Counted from the stretch's first letter, positions 17,401 through 25,957 are shown. The stretch is DNA of 64,000 bases from Phycisphaerales bacterium (GCA_013140575.1 JABFSN010000049.1:1-64000), one strand, 5' to 3'. Numbers and translations: made by a program. The notes: generated from the letters alone by a model not told the origin.

Positions 17401-18799
17401 AGCGCAGATGAGCCGGCCGCGGCGCGTCGTCACGGAGGGTCTCGCGTTTGGACATAGCTACGCGTGGCGGGTGCGACCGATCGACGGCCTGGGAACGCGG
17501 GGCGAATGGGCGCCGTCGCACCGGTTTTCGATCGCGTCGATCGATCCGAATTTGCAGGGAAGAATCACCGTGACCAACGCCATTCCAGACCGGTATGGGC
17601 CGGGCGTAACGTTGTTTGACGCGTGGGCGATTCCGGGAACGTCGGGATTGAACTTCGACTATCTGCTGGCCATTGACCAGACGGGGCGACTCGTGTTGGC
17701 CATGCCGTTGGACCCATTCGGCCCACTTGTCTCGGGCGACGTGCGCCTTCTTCGGAATGGACACCTGTTGATCGGCAAGCCCACCGAGGCGTACGAAGTG
17801 ACGCTTGACGGCGCGATCGTGCGAAGCACGGAGGGAATGGGTCTGCTCGTGGACAGTCACGAATTATTCGACATGCCCAACGGAAACTGGCTGTTCATGA
17901 TCGATGACGTGCGGACCGTCACGCGCAACAACGAAGAGCAGCAATGGGCGGGTCATCGCATTGTGGAACTGACCACAGAGGGCGACGTCGTATGGGACTG
18001 GAACACGTTTGACCATTTATCGACCCTTGATTTCGACGAGTGTTTGATGGAATTCCCCCGCCCGACCGGATCCTACGACTGGATTCACGGCAACGGCGTG
18101 GTCTACGACGCGGTGGAGCAGGCCGTCTATCTTTCGTCGCGGCATCTGTCCCGTATCGTCAAGATCGACTATTTGACGGGCGACGTCATTTGGAACATGG
18201 GTCTGGACCAGCCGTCCGGCGAGGTCGATTTCCCGGTCGATCTGTTCAGCTTTCAACATTCGCCGCACATTCTCGAAAGCGGGAACATACTTCTCTACGA
18301 TAACGGCAATCGCCGCGGAAACACGGACTGCGAATCGCCCCATCCGTATTCCGCGGCCATTGAACTAAGGGTGGACCCGCAGTCGCCGACGCCGGTGACC
18401 GTGGCGTGGGAATATCGCCAGAATCTCTACAGCGCCACGAAGGGGGACGCCGATCGGCTGCGCAACGGCAATACACTCATCACCGGCGGACATGCCGGAG
18501 CGGCGGTGATACAGGAAGTGACGCGCGAAGGCGAATTGGCATGGGAGATGCGATTGCCGTTTCCGTCCTCCATGTATCGTGCCGAACGCGTCGCATCACT
18601 CTATCCGCTGCGCGGCGACGTGGACGGCGACGACGACCTCGATGTGCGCGACTTCGCCGACTTGCAGCGGTGTTATCACGGGGCCGACATGTACGCCTTC
18701 CATCGTAATTGCCTCGTCCATGACCGCGACGAAGACGGGGACGTGGACGCAGACGACTTCGCCGGCTTCGCTCTCTCGGTCACGGGCGACGGCCCATAA
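14438..18799 (+). CDS. Giant secreted multidomain protein: malectin, CotH, lamin-tail, arylsulfotransferase, dockerin-like, 1453 aa
   Basis: GTG start at 14438 (ATG 14450 is an alternative), then a signal peptide ending near residue 45. Domains in order, read by eye: malectin-like (about 48-205, EVRINCGTQSGAA), fibronectin III-like (212-305), CotH kinase-like (313-670), lamin-tail domain (683-800, SINEVMAINDG), a beta module (830-915), a second fibronectin-like module (943-1020), an ASST-type propeller (1041-1385, HELFDMPNGNWL), and dockerin-like repeats (1393-1450). In CotH, the usual NWD...NYY and PWDLD motifs are altered to NVSFSAFNYY (about 525) and PKDLASGFG (548), so at least one catalytic Asp seems lost. 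The C-terminal 400 residues are paralogous to the upstream gene. Role at the cell surface is inferred from export and domain types. Confidence 0.8.
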   Translation: MNRRMNQYVRRSRHRPASSFGGGRGFRALSVAAALASAACVAVGQPVEVRINCGTQSGAAAYTDFFGHIWEADRAYDTSAEPKSGYVGGEMESCVSLGLYGGTMDSVLYQTSRSGFSEYRFDVPTGFYSVRLRFVEKCVHGPGFRVFDVGIEGVPVRAGFDIAAEVGKDYALDYTFPAVVGDGVLNVSVTPGTGSPTLAAIAVVSANPDTSAPFPPSGLTARGGFSENLLVWYPGMEIDRAGCHVYRSASAGGPFERIDAGIVATHRYIDRAAAVGAELFYQVRAVDIWGNEGNATAIVSATAVAPYDTPLSTYDLSIDALALSTLYYDVNAETTVGTTLTYGGETFDGVAARFIDVLPVNASKKGWRLEFDEARPLVDRTWVALHSLFSDFFMLRDALGLGIFEAVGADAPAGSYVHLNVNDEFWGVYLDVEEVTNDFLERRGLSTGGDLYEAVAGRLNSLSASGEYSAAYRKINNPDSTYDDLIYFIEKIDATEGEAFPVAMHQLLDVRQVLDYYAATILIGNVSFSAFNYYVYHDPMRGRWMVFPKDLASGFGIGTVLGTEAWATPINLGVEGVFPEHVFASNVLITRLMAVDAFRDYVADRLEGWIATLFNPTIMNPAIDVVFDHIKADVHRDVRKLGWEKNDLFNAGPAAMKAFVAQRGPFLVNEIPGFAPRGGPYLSINEVMAINDGALRDEFGESDPWIELYNGGADDVELGGMYVTTNMAKPQQWPIPAGVTMGPGGHVVFWADESTAQGSTHAAISLSAGGGLVALFASDGETLIDAFEYGPQAAGVSVGRRPDGGGEPIGLSSASPGDWNYVLNTPPAILNTRHSPRYPAADAEVVVTSLVHDDRDVDAVSLIVDVGLEPDAIQMFDDGAHGDGDAGDGLYGTTIPPAPEGLLVRYYVLAIDSQSAISRDPVNAPAEQYSYVAGFVPEETVTPLEGAMLSAVHVLFGFDPIEGADRYELQVFLDDVDETPLGEAPIIEAQMSRPRRVVTEGLAFGHSYAWRVRPIDGLGTRGEWAPSHRFSIASIDPNLQGRITVTNAIPDRYGPGVTLFDAWAIPGTSGLNFDYLLAIDQTGRLVLAMPLDPFGPLVSGDVRLLRNGHLLIGKPTEAYEVTLDGAIVRSTEGMGLLVDSHELFDMPNGNWLFMIDDVRTVTRNNEEQQWAGHRIVELTTEGDVVWDWNTFDHLSTLDFDECLMEFPRPTGSYDWIHGNGVVYDAVEQAVYLSSRHLSRIVKIDYLTGDVIWNMGLDQPSGEVDFPVDLFSFQHSPHILESGNILLYDNGNRRGNTDCESPHPYSAAIELRVDPQSPTPVTVAWEYRQNLYSATKGDADRLRNGNTLITGGHAGAAVIQEVTREGELAWEMRLPFPSSMYRAERVASLYPLRGDVDGDDDLDVRDFADLQRCYHGADMYAFHRNCLVHDRDEDGDVDADDFAGFALSVTGDGP

Positions 18800-18895
18800 C
18801 ACTCCCCGTAGATTGCCACGAAGCATTGGATGAACAGAATGCCTGCACCGGGAAACGGTCCATCGACTCGACGAACGCCGAATTCGAACGGGGGC

Positions 18896-20023
18896 ATGCG
18901 CATCGGGCTGGACGGAGACATTCTTGGCCGGCGGCGGACGGGCGACGAAAGCTATCTCGTCGGTCTGATGCGCGGACTGGCAACGGTCGACCGGGAGAAC
19001 GACTACGTCGTGTATGTGCGTGACGTTGAGCGCGTGCGACCGATGTTCGCGGACGGTCATGCGTTCGATTTCCAGGCCGTGACGCCGCGATCTATCTGGC
19101 TGCGGTTCGCGTATGGTCTGCCGGCTGCACTGCGCCGCGAGCCCGTCGATCTGCTTCACGTGCAGTATTTCGTGCCGCCGCGGACGCGGGCGCCCGTCGT
19201 GGTCACCGCCCACGACATTTCGTTCGCGGTTCATCCGGAGTACTTTACGCGGCGCGATCGCCTGTTGCTCGGTCGGCTGGTTCCGTGGTCGCTACGGCGG
19301 GCGGATCAGATCATCACCGACGCGGAATTCACCCGCGACGAAATGACACGCGTTTATGGTCTCGATCCCGGGCGTATCGCGGTGATACCCCTTGCGGCCG
19401 ATCCGCGTTACCGACCGCTGGACCGCGAGCGATGCCGGGCGACGGTCGCCGACCGGCATGGCACGCATGACGGCTTTCTGTTGTACGTGGGCACGTTGCA
19501 ACCGCGAAAAAACGTGGCCGCCCTGGTGGAGGCCTACGCGGAATTTCGGCGCCGCACGCGAATGCCGCATAAACTGGTGATCACCGGGCGGCCCAAGTAT
19601 CAATTCGCGCCGGTGTTCGAGGCGATCGCGCGATCGGGTTTCGAACGCGATATCGTCTTTACCGGATGGGTCGACGACGCCGATATCCCGATGTATTACA
19701 ATGCGGCCGATGCGTTTGTGTTCACCACGCTGTACGAGGGGTTTGGACTTCCGGTGGTGGAGGCGATGGCTTGCGGAACGCCGGTGATCTGTTCCAATAA
19801 CTCGTGCATGCCGGAAACGGCGGGCTCGGCCGCGGTGCTGGTGAATCCGCGGGATGTTAACTCCATCGCGGAGGCGATGGTTCGTGTGATGACCGATTCC
19901 ACCGAGCGGGACCGTCTGCGGGAGGCGGGACTCCGCCGGTCGGCGGAATTAAGTTGGGAGCGGACGGCCCGGCAGACGCTGACCGTCTATCGAGATGTAA
20001 TGGCGCGGAGGAACGGCCGGTGA
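18896..20023 (+). CDS. Glycosyltransferase, GT4 family, 375 aa
   Basis: A GT-B fold sugar transferase. The N-terminus MRIGLDGDILGRRRTGDESY resembles the GIGRY-type start of GT4 enzymes; LLYVGTLQPRKNVAALVEAY opens the donor-binding half and FTTLYEGFGLPVVEAMACGTP holds the conserved E-x7-E motif that binds the nucleotide-sugar. It likely transfers a sugar (mannose or rhamnose are the activated sugars made nearby) onto a surface glycan at the cytoplasmic face. In-frame ATGs at 18830 and 18839 are possible; 18896 matches the family N-terminus. The next gene starts within its stop codon. Confidence 0.88.
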   Translation: MRIGLDGDILGRRRTGDESYLVGLMRGLATVDRENDYVVYVRDVERVRPMFADGHAFDFQAVTPRSIWLRFAYGLPAALRREPVDLLHVQYFVPPRTRAPVVVTAHDISFAVHPEYFTRRDRLLLGRLVPWSLRRADQIITDAEFTRDEMTRVYGLDPGRIAVIPLAADPRYRPLDRERCRATVADRHGTHDGFLLYVGTLQPRKNVAALVEAYAEFRRRTRMPHKLVITGRPKYQFAPVFEAIARSGFERDIVFTGWVDDADIPMYYNAADAFVFTTLYEGFGLPVVEAMACGTPVICSNNSCMPETAGSAAVLVNPRDVNSIAEAMVRVMTDSTERDRLREAGLRRSAELSWERTARQTLTVYRDVMARRNGR

Positions 20024-20859
20024 ACGTCGCGTGTCCTGTTTCGACTCCTGGGTCGGCGCCGGTCGGCGCCGTTGTCGATGTGCATATTGTAGTCGTTACG
20101 CACGGTCATTTTAGATATCTTGAACCCTGCCTCACATCCATCTTCGAAAACACCGACCGCGCTTCCTTGAAAGTAACGTTGGTGGACAACCTGCGTGAGC
20201 CGCGCGTTACGGAGCTGATCCGCGGGCGATTTCCGCAGGTCGAATTGGTGGTCAACGAAGCGCCGAAAGGGTTTGCGGAGAATAACAACAGTGCGTTCGC
20301 CGGCACGCCGGCACGATATTGTTTTCTTCTGAATCCGGACACGGTCGTTAAGACCGGTGCGGTCGACAAACTGATGGACTGGATGGACGCGCATCCCGAA
20401 CTCGGGGCCTGCGCTCCCAAACTCGTTTACCCCGACGGACAGATTCAATTGTCGTGCCGGCGTTTTCCATCGGTCGGCAGCGTTATTCTTCGCCGCACGC
20501 CGTTGCGTCTATTGCTTGGCGAATCGGCATTCACACGCGGGTATACCATGGCCGACTGGGACCACAACTCGCACCGGTCCATCGACTGGATGTTCGGCGC
20601 GGCCATTTTCGCCCGCCGCGAGGCGTGGATCGAGGTGGGGCCGCTGGATACGACCATGTTCATGTTCTGCGAAGACATTGACTGGTGTTTGCGGTGTCAC
20701 CGCGCGGGGTGGGGTATCGACTACGTGCCGGACGCCGTCATCGTTCACGATTTTGACGAGGAGAAATACAATCGTTATTTCACGCGGGGTCGATTCAGGC
20801 ACTACAAGACGATGTTGCAGTTTTTCTTCAAGTATCCGCGTTATTGTCTGCGTTGGTAA
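20020..20859 (+). CDS. Glycosyltransferase, GT2 family (rhamnosyltransferase-like), 279 aa
   Basis: GTG at 20020 overlaps the previous TGA (GTGA) and is preceded by GGAGG, so translation is coupled; this start is preferred over upstream 19954. The GT-A core shows VDVHIVVVTHGHFRYLEPC, FAENNNSAF and LLNPDTVV (DxD-like), then FMFCEDIDWCLR with the ED motif typical of GT2 rhamnosyltransferase-like enzymes. The neighbouring dTDP-rhamnose operon makes L-rhamnose a plausible donor. No membrane segments. Confidence 0.88.
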   Translation: MNVACPVSTPGSAPVGAVVDVHIVVVTHGHFRYLEPCLTSIFENTDRASLKVTLVDNLREPRVTELIRGRFPQVELVVNEAPKGFAENNNSAFAGTPARYCFLLNPDTVVKTGAVDKLMDWMDAHPELGACAPKLVYPDGQIQLSCRRFPSVGSVILRRTPLRLLLGESAFTRGYTMADWDHNSHRSIDWMFGAAIFARREAWIEVGPLDTTMFMFCEDIDWCLRCHRAGWGIDYVPDAVIVHDFDEEKYNRYFTRGRFRHYKTMLQFFFKYPRYCLRW

Positions 20860-20880
20860 TTGCGGAGCACGGTGAGCGCG

Positions 20881-21885
20881 ATGGCCGGAACGATCGGGCG
20901 AGAATTCGACGGCGTGATTCTGGCGGCCGGACGGGGCACGCGCATGGCGCCTTTTTCGGATCGTTATCCAAAACCGCTGCTGCCCATTTTGAACAAGCCG
21001 CTGATCTGTCATCAAATTGAATATCTGCGGGACATGGGGGCGGGGCGAATCGTCGTGGTCATCGGCCATCTTGGTCACGAGATCGCGCAGCATCTCGGTC
21101 GCGGCGAGGCGTTCGGCGTTCAGATCGATTACGTGGAACAACGCGATTCGTTGGGCATCGCCCATGCGGTCATGCAGCTCGAACCGCACATTCAGCGGCC
21201 TTTCGCCATGTTATTGGGGGATATTTATTTCGATATGGATCGGTCCATTGATCCATTGGCGCGCATGCGTGACGAATCGGCCGCCGGTCTACTCGCGATT
21301 ATGAACGAGCCCGATGCAGTCGCGTTGCGTCGCAACTTCGCGGTGCACATGGACGAAAACCGCCGCGTGCTCCGCGTCGTGGAAAAACCCCGATTTCCGC
21401 GCACGCATTGGAAGGGTTGCGGGCTCTACGTGCTGGACGTATCGTTTTTTGACGCGGTACGGCGCACGCCGCGGACGGCCGGCCGCAATGAATACGAAAT
21501 AACCGACGCCATTCAGATTTTCATCGACGACGGAGCCAGGGTGATCGCTTGCGATATGGTCTCCATCGACATCAACCTGACCTATCCATACGACGTCTTA
21601 TTGGCGAATCTGCACGCACTGCGAACGGCCGGTCTGGACAATGCGGTGGCGCCCGGCGCGAAGATCGATCCGTCCGCGAACCTCCACCAGTGCGTGATCG
21701 GCGCCGGCGCACGAATCGGGCCCGGCGCGTCACTGCGACACGTCGTCGTCATGCCCAACAGCGTGGTCTCGACGCGCGAACCGATCGACCGCACGGTGAT
21801 TACCGTGGACCAGATGGTGGATTGCCGCTATTGGGTGAATTCCGGCGGCGCACCTGCCGGACGGGGCGAACAAATCGTTCACTGA
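20881..21885 (+). CDS. Sugar-1-phosphate nucleotidyltransferase with left-handed beta-helix tail, 334 aa
   Basis: The N-terminal nucleotidyltransferase domain starts GVILAAGRGTRMAPFSDR with YPKPLLPILNKP, followed by LGIAHAV and LLGDIYF. After about residue 240 come hexapeptide-like repeats (VAPGAKIDPSANLHQCVIGAGARIGPGA-type spacing), giving a GlmU/RmlA-like layout. It should join a sugar 1-phosphate with an NTP; neither is identifiable from sequence. TTG 20860 and GTG 20872 are alternative starts; a GGAG lies at 20864-20867. It is 21 bases after the GT2 gene and completes the plus-strand glycan set. Confidence 0.82.
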   Translation: MAGTIGREFDGVILAAGRGTRMAPFSDRYPKPLLPILNKPLICHQIEYLRDMGAGRIVVVIGHLGHEIAQHLGRGEAFGVQIDYVEQRDSLGIAHAVMQLEPHIQRPFAMLLGDIYFDMDRSIDPLARMRDESAAGLLAIMNEPDAVALRRNFAVHMDENRRVLRVVEKPRFPRTHWKGCGLYVLDVSFFDAVRRTPRTAGRNEYEITDAIQIFIDDGARVIACDMVSIDINLTYPYDVLLANLHALRTAGLDNAVAPGAKIDPSANLHQCVIGAGARIGPGASLRHVVVMPNSVVSTREPIDRTVITVDQMVDCRYWVNSGGAPAGRGEQIVH

Positions 21886-21890
21886 CGAAT

Positions 21891-22760
21891 TCATTCCGCG
21901 GTGGCGGCGCGCCGATTCACCACGTACTCGGCCAGCGCCAGGGACCAGTGCCGCGGTTGGTGCCCGGTCGCAGTCTCGTATTTCGACGCATCGAGCGCGC
22001 TGTTGGCGGGCCGCGCCGCGGGCGTCGGGTAGGCCGCGGTGACGACGGCCTCCACGGGAGTGGACAGACCAGCCAGTTCAATCGCCCGGCACGCCAATTC
22101 GTAGCGCGTCGTCGTACCGCCGTTGACGATGTGGTAGAGGCCGGTCGCATCCAGGCGCATCAGGCGTTCGACGCACTCGGCCATGTCTGCCGCGTTACTG
22201 GGATTCCCGCGCTGGTCATTGACGACGCGTAATGGCTGACCAGTCTCGGCGCGAGCCAGGATGGCGTCTATAAAATTCCTGCCGCCGGGGCCGTACAGCC
22301 ACGCGGCGCGGACGATCAGATGCCGCGTCGCGTGCCGCGCGCTCTGCTCGCCGAGCATTTTCGAGCGTCCATACGTGCTGATCGGCGCCGGCGGGTCGTC
22401 TTCGCGATACGGGACGGCGGATCGCCCGTCAAAAACGTAGTCCGTACTGATGTGCAGCAACGCTGCTCCGGACTCGTCGGATATTGCCGCCAGATCGGCG
22501 ACTGCCCGGGCGTTGACTCGATCGGCGGAATCCGCCTGCGATTCGCAGGCGTCGACATTGGTGAATGCGGCTGCGTTGACCACCCACGCGGGGCGGCCGG
22601 CGACGATCGCCTGTCGCAGCCTGTCGCGGTCGGTGATGTCAAGTTGACGCCGCTCGTAGGCTTGAACGTCCCAGGCGCCCGTATCACCCAGACGATTGAC
22701 GATTTGACGACCGAACTGGCCACCGGCCCCCAGCACGATAACGCGCGTGGGTGTTTTCAC
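21891..22760 (-). CDS. rfbD: dTDP-4-dehydrorhamnose reductase, 289 aa
   Basis: Last step of dTDP-L-rhamnose synthesis. The NAD(P) site GAGGQFGRQ, ISTDYVFDG and the YGRSKMLGE (YxxxK) catalytic pair are as in RmlD/RfbD. GTG at 22760 overlaps the rfbB stop as GTGA, fixing the start. It ends only 5 bases from the convergent nucleotidyltransferase gene, leaving no room for a terminator hairpin between the two clusters. Confidence 0.93.
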   Translation of the reverse strand: MKTPTRVIVLGAGGQFGRQIVNRLGDTGAWDVQAYERRQLDITDRDRLRQAIVAGRPAWVVNAAAFTNVDACESQADSADRVNARAVADLAAISDESGAALLHISTDYVFDGRSAVPYREDDPPAPISTYGRSKMLGEQSARHATRHLIVRAAWLYGPGGRNFIDAILARAETGQPLRVVNDQRGNPSNAADMAECVERLMRLDATGLYHIVNGGTTTRYELACRAIELAGLSTPVEAVVTAAYPTPAARPANSALDASKYETATGHQPRHWSLALAEYVVNRRAATAE

Positions 22761-23803
22761 GTTGCGATACGCCGGCCGTACTGGCGTTCGTAATAGTTCC
22801 GATACTCGCCGGACCGGACCGTCGACGACCAGTCCTGATGCTCGATGTACCACTGCACGGTCTGCTTCAGACCGTCGGCGAACAGATGCCGCGGCCGCCA
22901 GCCGAGTTCACCGCGGATTTTGCCGTCGTTGAGCGCGTAGCGACGATCGTGTCCTGGACGATCCTGGACATATCGAATCGACCGCTCATCGCGGCCCATG
23001 ATCTCGACGATGCGGCGGGTCAATTCCAGATTGGTAATGCGTTCCGAAGACGTGATGTTATAGATGTCTCCAGCCCGTCCGGTCTCCAGAACGCAGACAA
23101 TGGCCGCGCAATGGTCTTCCACGTGCAGCCATTCCCGTTCGTGCAGACCGTCGCCATACAACGGAACGGGCTTACCCGCCAGCAGATTGGTGACGAATAA
23201 CGGAATTACCTTTTCAGGATGCTGGAACGGCCCATAATTGTTGCAGCAGCGCGTTATGACGGCGTTCAAACCGAAACTCCGGACATAGGCCAACGTCAGA
23301 AGATCGCCGCCGGACTTGGTCGCCGAATAGGGATTCCCGGGACGGTAGGCCGTCTCCTCGTCCGCCCGTTCGTCAGGCCCCTGCGCTCCGTAGACTTCGT
23401 CCGTCGACACTTGCAAAAACCGCATCTCCGGCCGCTGCTTAATCGCCTCCAGCAACACCTGCACTCCGCCCACATTGGTTCCCGCGAAATCGTCGCCACC
23501 CAACAGACTGCGGTCCACGTGCGTATGAGCGGCCGCGTTGATGACGCCATCCACACCGGCGTCCAACAGACGTCCGATCAGTTCGGCATCGCGGATATCA
23601 CCGCGCACGAACTGAAATCCGGTGTCCTGTTCAAGACCCGCCAGATTCGCGAGATTGCCGGCATACGTCAACGCATCCACGCAGACCAATGACGTATCGC
23701 GCCGATGGACGCGCAGCCAATGCGCCAGATTGGAGCCGATAAACCCGGCCGCACCGGTGACGACTAATCGCTTGGCCTGGAATACCGAAGTGTCAGTCGA
23801 CAA
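22757..23803 (-). CDS. rfbB: dTDP-glucose 4,6-dehydratase, 348 aa
   Basis: SDR enzyme of dTDP-rhamnose synthesis. Motifs: VVTGAAGFIGSNLAHWL (NAD site), STDEVYG and NPYSATKSGGD (catalytic Tyr/Lys), TRCCNNYGPFQHPEK. No ATG or GTG lies close to the domain start; TTG at 23803, inside the end of rfbA and preceded by AGGG, is the likely start, giving an 11-base overlap. Coupled to rfbA upstream and rfbD downstream. Confidence 0.92.
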   Translation of the reverse strand: MSTDTSVFQAKRLVVTGAAGFIGSNLAHWLRVHRRDTSLVCVDALTYAGNLANLAGLEQDTGFQFVRGDIRDAELIGRLLDAGVDGVINAAAHTHVDRSLLGGDDFAGTNVGGVQVLLEAIKQRPEMRFLQVSTDEVYGAQGPDERADEETAYRPGNPYSATKSGGDLLTLAYVRSFGLNAVITRCCNNYGPFQHPEKVIPLFVTNLLAGKPVPLYGDGLHEREWLHVEDHCAAIVCVLETGRAGDIYNITSSERITNLELTRRIVEIMGRDERSIRYVQDRPGHDRRYALNDGKIRGELGWRPRHLFADGLKQTVQWYIEHQDWSSTVRSGEYRNYYERQYGRRIAT

Positions 23804-24533
23804 GATTGGCACCCTGATCGCGCACCAGACCGCCGGCGCGCAGCAGCGAATCAAACGTCCCGGCATCGCTCCACCAACCGTCCAGCACCTGGTAGGTCAG
23901 CGTGCCCTGCCGAATGTACGCGTTGTTGACGTCGGTGATCTCCAGTTCGCCGCGGCCCGACGGCTTCAACGTCTTGATAACTTCAAACACGTACGCGTCA
24001 TACAGATAGATGCCGATGACGGCCAGATTCGTTGCGGGCCGGCTCGGCTTCTCGACGATGCGCACGACGCGATCACCGTTGACCTCGGCCACACCGAACC
24101 GTTCGGCGTCCGGCACCTCTTTCAGCAGGATCTTGGCCCCGCGGGGTTGGGCCGCAAAATCGGACGCCGCACGGCGGATGTTCTTCTGAATGATGTTATC
24201 GCCCAGCACGACGCAGATCCTGCCGCCGTCCGCGAAATCCTCGGCCAGACGCAGTGCATCGGCGATGCCGCCTTCACCCTTCTGGTAGGTGTATTGCAAC
24301 TTGCGGACGCCGAGATCACGGCCGTCGCCCAGCAATTGAAGAAAATCACCGGCGTGCTGTCCGCCGGTCACCAGCAGAATCTCGTCAATACCCGCATTAA
24401 TCATCGTCTGAATGGGATAGAACACCATCGGCTTGTCATAGACCGGCAACAGATGCTTGTTGGTGACCTTGGTCACCGGCAGCATGCGCGCCCCCAGACC
24501 GCCCGCCAGAATGACGCCCTTGATGCTACCCAT
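23793..24533 (-). CDS. rfbA: Glucose-1-phosphate thymidylyltransferase, 246 aa
   Basis: First step of dTDP-rhamnose synthesis. Starts MGSIKGVILAGGLGARMLPV followed by TNKHLLPVYDKPMVFYPI, with VLGDNII and the EKPSRPATNLAVIGIYLYD region typical of RmlA. At 246 aa it is shorter than the roughly 290-aa enterobacterial enzyme and lacks its C-terminal helices, which corresponds to the short RmlA/StrD type. The start overlaps the end of the upstream epimerase gene by 8 bases. Confidence 0.9.
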   Translation of the reverse strand: MGSIKGVILAGGLGARMLPVTKVTNKHLLPVYDKPMVFYPIQTMINAGIDEILLVTGGQHAGDFLQLLGDGRDLGVRKLQYTYQKGEGGIADALRLAEDFADGGRICVVLGDNIIQKNIRRAASDFAAQPRGAKILLKEVPDAERFGVAEVNGDRVVRIVEKPSRPATNLAVIGIYLYDAYVFEVIKTLKPSGRGELEITDVNNAYIRQGTLTYQVLDGWWSDAGTFDSLLRAGGLVRDQGANLVD

Positions 24534-25035
24534 CGTGGCGCGCCCAATCATAGGGAATGCCGGGATCGTCGGGGGCAATGCGATGTTCGTCCGGCTGATC
24601 GTAGTTGAAGAGTTCGGTGGGCATGTTCAGGACGATGGTCTCCCCTTCACTGATGCACTTATAGCCGTGATAGACCAGCGGCGGGATTTTGATCAGCAGC
24701 GGTTGAAAATCACCAGCGAAAAACTCATTCACGACGCCCCGCGTCGACGACCCATCACGGGGATCGAACAGAACGATTTTGGCCATACCGTAAACCACCG
24801 CGAAATGGTCCGTCTGTCTGTGATGAAAGTGCCACGCCTTGACAACACCGGGATAGGCAGTGGTCATGTAGATCTGGCCGAACTTCTCAAACAGTTCGTC
24901 GTCGCTGCGCAGTATCTCCATCAGCCGCCCGCGCTCGTCGCAGTGCGCCTTCAGCGACTTGACGCAGACGCCCTGAATGATGCGTCGCGGCTCGGAGGAC
25001 ACCGTGTCTCCCTTCGCTTCCACTGCCTCGTTCAT
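24526..25035 (-). CDS. rfbC: dTDP-4-dehydrorhamnose 3,5-epimerase-like protein, 169 aa
   Basis: A cupin-fold epimerase: DERGRLMEILRSDDELFEKF, the metal-free active-site region VVKAWHFHHRQTDHF, and IPPLVYHGYKCIS, followed by a Pro/Asp-rich tail ending RIAPDDPGIPYDW. The HxH-type sequence HFHHRQTD matches the WDxxHxxRFTD-like subgroup rather than the classical RmlC WHxQ core, so it may be a 3,5- or related sugar epimerase. First gene of the overlapping rfbC-A-B-D set, which supports the RfbC role. Start at 25035 (ATG); GTG at 25050 is possible. Confidence 0.85.
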   Translation of the reverse strand: MNEAVEAKGDTVSSEPRRIIQGVCVKSLKAHCDERGRLMEILRSDDELFEKFGQIYMTTAYPGVVKAWHFHHRQTDHFAVVYGMAKIVLFDPRDGSSTRGVVNEFFAGDFQPLLIKIPPLVYHGYKCISEGETIVLNMPTELFNYDQPDEHRIAPDDPGIPYDWARHDG

Positions 25036-25147
25036 CAACCCGGATCCCACACCGCTTATAACCGGGCGTCGCGCACGTCACAAGCGCCCGCCGAAATCCA
25101 CGCCCCCGGATTCACTTAACACCGCCATGGCGGGGGGCAGTTCCTGT

Positions 25148-25957
25148 TCATCGGCGGAACGGCTGATCCGGTTGTTCTCGGTGCACCCGTTCGAATTCGC
25201 GTTGTCGCTCGTCGCGCAAGCCGCGCAGCAATCGATCGACCACGCCCGGCGCCAGAACATTCAGCCAGACCAGGGCCCGACCCGACCAAGTCAGCACCAC
25301 CTCGCGCCGACCACGTTCCACCGCCCGCACCATGGCCTCGGCCGCCCTATCGTACCCCATCGCCATTCGCCGCGGGTCGCCGTGATGGTCGAGCCGCCCC
25401 GGACACACCAGGGTCACGTCGATCCCCGTTCCGCTTAGTTCGACACGCAGCGCGTCGGTCATCGCATTCAGCGCGGCCTTGCTCGCCGCATACGCCCCGC
25501 GATACGGCGTCGCCCGTTTTCCTTGGACCGACGAAACGTTGACCAGATGTCCGCGCCCGCGGGCCCGCATTACCGGCAGAACCGCCCGGCAACAGCGCAG
25601 CACGCCGCCGAAGTTAACGTCCAGCGCCTCGCGGATGGCTTCGTAGGACGTCGATTCCATCGACCCCTGGACCTTGACCCCGGCTACGTTGAATAAAACG
25701 TCCACCCCACCCCAACGCTCGATGACCTCGCCGACCGCCTGATCGACGGCCGCCCGGTCCCGCACGTCGACCACGGCGACCAATGCATCGGCGCCCGCCG
25801 ATCGCACATCGGCGGCCACCGCCTCCAGCCGCTCCCGCGACCGCCCCATCAGCGCCAGCCGGGCCCCGCGCCGGGCCAACACCATCGCGAGCGCCGCCCC
25901 CAATCCGCGCGACGCGCCGCTTACGATCGCCACTTTGTCACACAGGCTTTTCGCCAT
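25148..25957 (-). CDS. Short-chain dehydrogenase/reductase, 269 aa
   Basis: Classical SDR. The cofactor motif is VSGASRGLGAALAMVLARRG, NVAG occurs mid-domain, and the catalytic set is NVSS...YAASK (Ser, Tyr, Lys). The C-terminal 70 residues include a hydrophobic stretch (ALVWLNVLAPGVVDRLL) typical of the membrane-associated DltE/YqjQ-like subgroup. Substrate unknown. It is separated from rfbC by 112 bases on the same strand and is not obviously part of that operon. ATG at 25957 matches the domain; 26023 is an upstream alternative. Confidence 0.85.
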   Translation of the reverse strand: MAKSLCDKVAIVSGASRGLGAALAMVLARRGARLALMGRSRERLEAVAADVRSAGADALVAVVDVRDRAAVDQAVGEVIERWGGVDVLFNVAGVKVQGSMESTSYEAIREALDVNFGGVLRCCRAVLPVMRARGRGHLVNVSSVQGKRATPYRGAYAASKAALNAMTDALRVELSGTGIDVTLVCPGRLDHHGDPRRMAMGYDRAAEAMVRAVERGRREVVLTWSGRALVWLNVLAPGVVDRLLRGLRDERQREFERVHREQPDQPFRR

